A model generated the notes under the pieces. That model saw nothing but the letters and a program-made list of their open reading frames with translations. It had not been told where the DNA came from and did no database searches. A stretch of DNA of 64,000 nucleotides from Kribbella jejuensis (GTDB taxonomy: Bacteria > Actinomycetota > Actinomycetes > Propionibacteriales > Kribbellaceae), in contig NZ_VFMM01000002.1 of assembly GCF_006715085.1 (NCBI RefSeq), positions 1,488,001 through 1,552,000 on the forward strand. The letters run 5' to 3'. Positions 60,338-64,000 of this stretch are shown piece after piece; within the stretch, counting starts at the first letter, position 1; the number at the start of each line of letters is the position of its first letter. Made by a program: the position numbers and the translations under genes.

Positions 60338-61243
60338 GTGGAGGATGGACTGATCGCGGAGCTTCGATTGCCGTCGCCGGTTGTCGAGATTGAGGACGAC
60401 CGGTTGGCGGCGGCGGGAGTGCGGGTTGTGCTGAAGCGGGACGACCTGATTCATCCGGAAGTGCCTGGGAACAAGTGGCGGAAGTTGAAGTACAACATCG
60501 CGACTGCTCGGGAGCTCGGGTTCGAGACTTTACTGACCTTCGGCGGCGCGTACTCGAACCACATCAGGGCCACAGCCGCGGTAGGGGCGTACTGCGGTTT
60601 CACGACGATCGGGGTGATCCGCGGTGAGGAACACCTGCCGTTGAATCCGTCGCTTCGGTACGCCGTGTCGCGTGGCATGCGGCTGACATATCTGGATCGC
60701 ACGATGTACCGAGCGAAGACGTCGAATGCTGCGATCGATGCGCTGCATGAGGAGTTCGGCGAGTTCTACCTGATTCCGGAGGGCGGCAGTAACGCCGATG
60801 CGGTCCGGGGATGTGCGGAGTTGCCGGCGGAGTTGGATGCGTCCGTCGATGTCGTGTTCTGCGCGGTCGGGACCGGAGGAACGCTCGCTGGTGTAGCCGC
60901 TGGTCTGCGGCCGGATCAGTCGGCGGTGGGGGTGCCGGTACTGAAGGGTGGCGCGTTCCTGGAAGGCGAGATCGTTCAGCTGCAGGAGCAGGTGTACGGC
61001 GCGCGTGCAGGGTCGTGGCGACTGGAGTGCGATTACCACTTCGGGGGTTACGCGAAGCGGACGTCTGAGCTCGATGAGTTCATCGAGGGCTTCGAGATGC
61101 GGCACGGTGTGCGGTTGGACCGGGTGTACGAGGCGAAGATGATGTACGCGCTGTTCGACCAGGTCGCGCGTGGCGCATTCCCGCGTGGTGCGAGGATCGT
61201 GGCGGTGATCAGCGGGTCCGGCGAGGTGCCGGACGTCGCCTAG
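60338..61243 (+). CDS. PLP-dependent D-cysteine desulfhydrase / ACC deaminase-like enzyme
   Basis: The 301-residue fold-type II PLP enzyme has the lysine region VVLKRDDLIHPEVPGNKWRKLKYN, GGAYSNHIRATAAVGAYCG, IPEGGSNADAVRGCAELPAEL and the phosphate-binding loop VGTGGTLAGVAAGL. Members release ammonia from ACC or sulfide from D-cysteine. Motifs alone do not settle which; the length is nearer to D-cysteine desulfhydrase-like proteins. A GTG start at 60338 follows GCGGG. Confidence 0.88.
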   Translation: MEDGLIAELRLPSPVVEIEDDRLAAAGVRVVLKRDDLIHPEVPGNKWRKLKYNIATARELGFETLLTFGGAYSNHIRATAAVGAYCGFTTIGVIRGEEHLPLNPSLRYAVSRGMRLTYLDRTMYRAKTSNAAIDALHEEFGEFYLIPEGGSNADAVRGCAELPAELDASVDVVFCAVGTGGTLAGVAAGLRPDQSAVGVPVLKGGAFLEGEIVQLQEQVYGARAGSWRLECDYHFGGYAKRTSELDEFIEGFEMRHGVRLDRVYEAKMMYALFDQVARGAFPRGARIVAVISGSGEVPDVA

Positions 61244-61728
61244 GCTTCCAGCCACTCCAGGTGCCAGTCGCCCGAGTTGACGACAAAGTTCTTGCCGAAG
61301 CCGAGCCAGCGGCCGTTCATGTTTCGGGCGTGGGGGCTGACGACCAGTTGGATGGTGCCGTGGTAGACGGCGCCGCGATAGTAGCCGGTGGGGGCTGTTC
61401 GTTCTTTCCAGGTTCCGGTGGCTATGGCTCCGGCGACAGACAGATCGAGTGTGAGTCGTGATTCGCCGTCGGCGTGATCGTTGGTGCCGTGGAGCCTGCT
61501 GCCGGTGTGGTGGAGGCGAATGCTGTGTTCGCCTTCCAGATTGGCGTCGCGGCCGGACGAGAAGTAGCTGTACCGCGAGAGCCACAGACCGCCGAGATTG
61601 CCGCTCGTGGCACGCGCTGTGTCGAGGTTCGAGTGGTCGGCCAGGTCGATCACGAGGTCGGCGACAACAGACAAGTGCTCGCTACCGCCCGATAGCTCGT
61701 ATCTGTTCAACAGACAGGGCCCCTTCAT
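61240..61728 (-). CDS. beta-rich protein of unknown function
   Basis: The 162-residue protein contains LWLSRYSYFSSGRDANLEGEHSIRLHHTGSRLHGTN, TLDLSVAGAIATGTWKERTAPTGYYRGAVYHGTIQLVV and MNGRWLGFGKNFVVNSGDWHLEWL. The same beta domain is often the C-terminal part of XRE-type regulators in actinobacteria; here it stands alone without the helix-turn-helix. It overlaps the kinase-like gene by 47 bp, so the true start may be further in. Confidence 0.75.
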   Translation of the reverse strand: MKGPCLLNRYELSGGSEHLSVVADLVIDLADHSNLDTARATSGNLGGLWLSRYSYFSSGRDANLEGEHSIRLHHTGSRLHGTNDHADGESRLTLDLSVAGAIATGTWKERTAPTGYYRGAVYHGTIQLVVSPHARNMNGRWLGFGKNFVVNSGDWHLEWLEA

Positions 61729-62179
61729 CCGCCGCAGGGGGTTCGAAGGTGGAGAGGTGGTGGTTCAGGACGGTGTCGGTTACGTCGCGGCGTGAGTGAG
61801 TGATTCGGTTCTGGTCTCGGCGGGCGCGGACTGTTGTCTCGTCCGTCTCGACGTACACCAGGATGAATTCAGCCCCGACCCCGGCTGCCAGCTCACGCCA
61901 GGCGTCGCGGAGGAATCGTGGGGAGCTTGTGTCGTCCACGATCACCGGCGTGCCGGACGAAAGCAGCTCGAGGGCCTCGGTCTGCGCCTGCTGAAACGTC
62001 CGGCTCCATTCTTCCAGCGGGATGCCGGCTCCGCCCCACAGGCCGCGGCGGTCGTTGATTTCGTCCATGCTGACGACTTGCGCCGGCAATCGGCGGGCCA
62101 ACTCCCGGGCAACCGTGCTCTTCCCGGAGAACGACGTTCCGCACAACACGATCAGTCTGGCCGCCACCGTTACATCCAA
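61682..62179 (-). CDS. P-loop kinase-like AAA protein
   Basis: The 165-residue protein has Walker A CGTSFSGKSTVARELARRL and a lid/substrate pattern: VVSMDEINDRRGL, GTPVIVDDTSSPRFLRDAWRELAAG, VYVETDETTVRARRDQNR. It resembles zeta-toxin or chloramphenicol-phosphotransferase-like kinases of small molecules. No partner antitoxin is seen. It lies between the beta-rich protein and the PPOX gene on the same strand. Confidence 0.82.
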   Translation of the reverse strand: MDVTVAARLIVLCGTSFSGKSTVARELARRLPAQVVSMDEINDRRGLWGGAGIPLEEWSRTFQQAQTEALELLSSGTPVIVDDTSSPRFLRDAWRELAAGVGAEFILVYVETDETTVRARRDQNRITHSRRDVTDTVLNHHLSTFEPPAADEGALSVEQIRAIGR

Positions 62180-62191
62180 GCACCAGAAGGG

Positions 62192-62575
62192 TCAGCTCAT
62201 GCCGACCCTCTGGACGGTGGGGTCGATGACGTAGACGGTGCGCGGGTCGTCGTGGGGGTACGGCTGGTCGGTGTACTTGGCGGCGATGGTGTCGATGATC
62301 TCCCAGGCGGCGTCGCCTTCGATCTGATCGACGACCTGGCCGCGGATCACGATCGGCTCGAACCACTTGGCGGCTGGGACGATCGAGAGCGCGACGCGTG
62401 GATCGCGTCGGATGTTGCGGCCCTTGCGGGTCTGCGGGCCGGTGAAGAAGACGACCTGTTCGCCGCGGGCCGCAACGTAGACGGGAGCGCTGTGCGGAGC
62501 GCCGTCCGGGCCGATGGTGGCGAGATGACCGAAGGACGCGGCATCGAGGGCTTCGCGTACGGCGGGTTCCAGCAT
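62192..62575 (-). CDS. PPOX-class F420/flavin-dependent oxidoreductase
   Basis: The 127-residue split barrel reads ALDAASFGHLATIGPDGAPHSAPVYVAARGEQVVFFTGPQTRKGRNIRRDPRVALSIV, the pattern of actinobacterial PPOX-class F420-dependent enzymes. Cofactor and substrate are not certain. It starts 12 bases after the SDR gene stop on the same strand. Confidence 0.88.
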   Translation of the reverse strand: MLEPAVREALDAASFGHLATIGPDGAPHSAPVYVAARGEQVVFFTGPQTRKGRNIRRDPRVALSIVPAAKWFEPIVIRGQVVDQIEGDAAWEIIDTIAAKYTDQPYPHDDPRTVYVIDPTVQRVGMS

Positions 62576-62587
62576 GGTGCGGTCTCC

Positions 62588-63496
62588 TCAGCGGGGATTG
62601 GTGGTACGCCAGGTGATGTAGTCGGCGACGGCTCTGGTGATGTCGAAGGCAGGAGTGAACCCGGTGTCGGCCGTCAGACGGCTGATGTCCAAGTGCGGAT
62701 TCTGCTGACCACCCGGTACGACGGCCAGCGCAGCGTCGGGACGCGCAGCCCGAACCGCCTCGGCGAACGCACGGTGGGTCACGGGCTGTCCGCTGGACAC
62801 GTTGTAAATGGTGTGCGGCAGTGACGAAGCCGTTGTCAGCAACGCGATCGCACGCCCGGCGTCCGGGGCATAGCAGCAGTCGCCGCCGTCGTCGGCGTTC
62901 AGCGGACCGGGAGTTTCGCCACGCAGGACCGCGCTCACGTACGGCGGCATCGGGCTGAACGCGGACTCCGGATCCATCAGCGGTCCCCACGTACTCCCGA
63001 TCCGGAGCAGCACGGGCTCGGTACCTGTGCCCTGCAGGCTGTGGGTGGTGATCGGCTCGACGGCTTTCTTGAACGCGATGATCAGGTGCGGCAGGTCCAC
63101 GGCTGGGAGCGGAAGGCCTTCGTGCCAAGGAGTTTCCGGCTGACCGATGTAGTTGCCGATGCTGCTGGCGACAGCGAAACGCCGTACGCCCCAGGTCCGG
63201 GCCGCGTCCAGCGCGTTCAGCAGGCCGGTCAGGTCGGTCCGGAAGAACGAGACCGGATCCTCGCCGGGGATGGTGCCGGCCAGGTGCACGATGTCGCTCA
63301 CCGGGTACCGCTTGCCCAAGGCAAAGAATTCCTCGCGATCGGTGACGTCCAGAGTCTCCACGGCCACGCGGCCCGCGAGGAACGACGGTACGTCGGTACG
63401 CCGGTACGCCGTGACGACGACCTCCTGGCCGAGATCCACCAGGGCACGTGCGGTATGGGCGCCGATCATGCCGAGACCGCCGGTGACGACGATCAT
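62588..63496 (-). CDS. NAD-dependent epimerase/dehydratase-like SDR lacking the catalytic Tyr
   Basis: The 302-residue extended SDR has VVTGGLGMIGAHTARALVD (TGGLGMIG at residues 5-12), DIVHLAGTIPGED and FAVASSIGNYIGQPETPW. At the active site the usual YxxxK reads IIAFK (Ile139, Lys143), so the catalytic tyrosine is missing while lysine remains. It may bind NAD(P) or a sugar without standard catalysis. Its ATG overlaps the stop of a 39-residue gene. Confidence 0.87.
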   Translation of the reverse strand: MIVVTGGLGMIGAHTARALVDLGQEVVVTAYRRTDVPSFLAGRVAVETLDVTDREEFFALGKRYPVSDIVHLAGTIPGEDPVSFFRTDLTGLLNALDAARTWGVRRFAVASSIGNYIGQPETPWHEGLPLPAVDLPHLIIAFKKAVEPITTHSLQGTGTEPVLLRIGSTWGPLMDPESAFSPMPPYVSAVLRGETPGPLNADDGGDCCYAPDAGRAIALLTTASSLPHTIYNVSSGQPVTHRAFAEAVRAARPDAALAVVPGGQQNPHLDISRLTADTGFTPAFDITRAVADYITWRTTNPR

Positions 63497-63612
63497 CGGA
63501 CCGCCTCATAACGCAGGTGCGTCAGTACTATCTCGTCGCCGAGCCCGGCCCCCGACGCGACGGTGACCGCGCCGTCTCCAGGCGTGGCGAGCGCTACTTC
63601 TGCCTTGCTCAT
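63493..63612 (-). CDS. 39-residue peptide gene
   Basis: A short frame begins MSKAEVALATPGDGAVTVAS and ends LRYEAVR. It has AAGGAG eight bases upstream of its ATG (63612), and its stop overlaps the SDR start (ATGA). Good ribosome site and coupling support expression. The Gly/Ala-rich middle with a charged end is not recognised; it could be a structural peptide, a small precursor or a leader for translation of the SDR. Confidence 0.6.
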   Translation of the reverse strand: MSKAEVALATPGDGAVTVASGAGLGDEIVLTHLRYEAVR

Positions 63613-63624
63613 GAGATGTCTCCT

Positions 63625-64000
63625 TCAGAGTGCTTGCGGGAAGTCGAAGAAGCGATCCGGGTCGTAGGCCTGTTTCACCGCGCGCAACCGGGAGAGATTC
63701 ACACCGTGGTAAGCCGAAGGCCCGTCGGCCAGCGCTGGATCCGGGAAGTTCGGGTAGACCCGCCCGGAGCCGTCCCGGTGTGCGACGGCCCACGAGGCGT
63801 CGACCCAGTCCGGCGTACCGGCATGTTCGAGCAGAAACCGTACGCCGCGATGCGCGAACGCCGTCGCGTCGGAGGAGACCCGGTTGTACGCCCCACCCAT
63901 CGCAGTGAACGACAACCGCCCCGACGCCCGCCCTTTCAACCGCTGGAGCAACTCGGCCAGCACGGGGTCCGACAGCGAGCGGTCGAAGAACTCCGATCGG
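63625..64000 (-). CDS. FAD-linked oxidase C-terminus (BBE type), 5' end outside window
   Basis: The visible 124 residues run from RSEFFDRSLSDPVLAELLQRL through GGAYNRVSSDATAFAHRG to the berberine-bridge-enzyme C-terminal motif YHGVNLSRLRAVKQAYDPDRFFDFPQAL. Such enzymes hold covalent FAD and oxidise sugars, alkaloids or polyketides. The gene starts beyond position 64000. It precedes the 39-residue gene by 12 bases, so it is probably in the same operon. Confidence 0.88.
   Translation of the reverse strand, partial: RSEFFDRSLSDPVLAELLQRLKGRASGRLSFTAMGGAYNRVSSDATAFAHRGVRFLLEHAGTPDWVDASWAVAHRDGSGRVYPNFPDPALADGPSAYHGVNLSRLRAVKQAYDPDRFFDFPQAL

Noticed and set aside
1..64000. tRNA, rRNA, CRISPR, IS element or prophage
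   Set aside because: No cloverleaf, regular repeat-spacer array, transposase or integrase motif was seen by reading; a covariance-model scan would be needed to exclude a missed tRNA.

Overview
The window is chromosomal DNA of a high-GC actinobacterium. Several features argue for this. There is a mycothiol-type formaldehyde dehydrogenase, two F420/flavin split-barrel (PPOX) enzymes and a DUF3097 protein. GTG starts are common, and the order phoH-ybeY-CBS protein-cytidine-deaminase-like-era is typical of the phylum. The abundance of GTAC-containing codons and the gene content suggest Nocardioidaceae, probably a Kribbella relative; that last step is inference. No rRNA, tRNA, insertion sequence, prophage or CRISPR array was found.

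Layout. 1-4.7 kb: an incomplete DUF3097 gene, then an accessory cassette (NCS1 permease, metallo-beta-lactamase-fold hydrolase, ThuA-like protein, Gfo/Idh/MocA oxidoreductase). 4.7-7.7 kb: heat-shock cluster hrcA-dnaJ-rsmE behind a CIRCE operator. 7.7-10.2 kb: SnoaL-like protein, ArsR regulator, and a sigma factor coupled to a GerMN/Gmad2 membrane protein. 10.3-15.1 kb: housekeeping run phoH-ybeY-CBS/DUF21-cdd-like-era-GNAT, in which phoH appears to start at CTG. 15.2-19.7 kb: secreted protein, double-GNAT protein, frameshifted SDR, AraC regulator, PPOX protein. 19.8-21.7 kb: leuA behind a Leu-rich leader peptide and a hairpin. 21.7-28.2 kb: a complete family-5 ABC importer (two permeases, two ATPases, a small membrane protein, a Tat lipoprotein) behind a CAACGTTG-type operator. 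28.2-31.1 kb: GNAT, aldo/keto reductase, NmrA-like protein.

31.1-37 kb: recO runs by stop/start overlaps into a VbhA-like antitoxin and a Fic toxin. A poorly coding stretch follows, then a secreted PKD-like protein with a lipoprotein partner, uppS and two unknown coiled-coil genes. 37-40.7 kb: a coupled ABC-2 exporter/two-component system operon. 40.8-46.4 kb: mscR, an MFS exporter, a SigX5-type sigma factor, GNAT, aldo/keto reductase and MerR.

46.4-50.9 kb: a zinc island. znuA-znuC-znuB-zur is divergent from a YibE/F-type membrane protein with a His-Gly-rich N-terminus; two Zur-box-like sites fill the shared intergenic region. 51-56.6 kb: a solitary EboE-like protein, a small membrane protein, a methyltransferase and a 979-residue AAA/TPR regulator. 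56.7-61.2 kb: a small monooxygenase-like protein, glyS, a DUF4333-like lipoprotein, dusB and a PLP enzyme. 61.2-64 kb: a minus-strand set ending in a cut-off FAD-linked oxidase, a 39-residue peptide gene and an SDR lacking its catalytic tyrosine.

The most interesting points are the Zur-site-controlled YibE/F protein, the Fic toxin-antitoxin pair within the recO transcription unit, the CTG start of phoH, the solitary EboE and the leucine leader.
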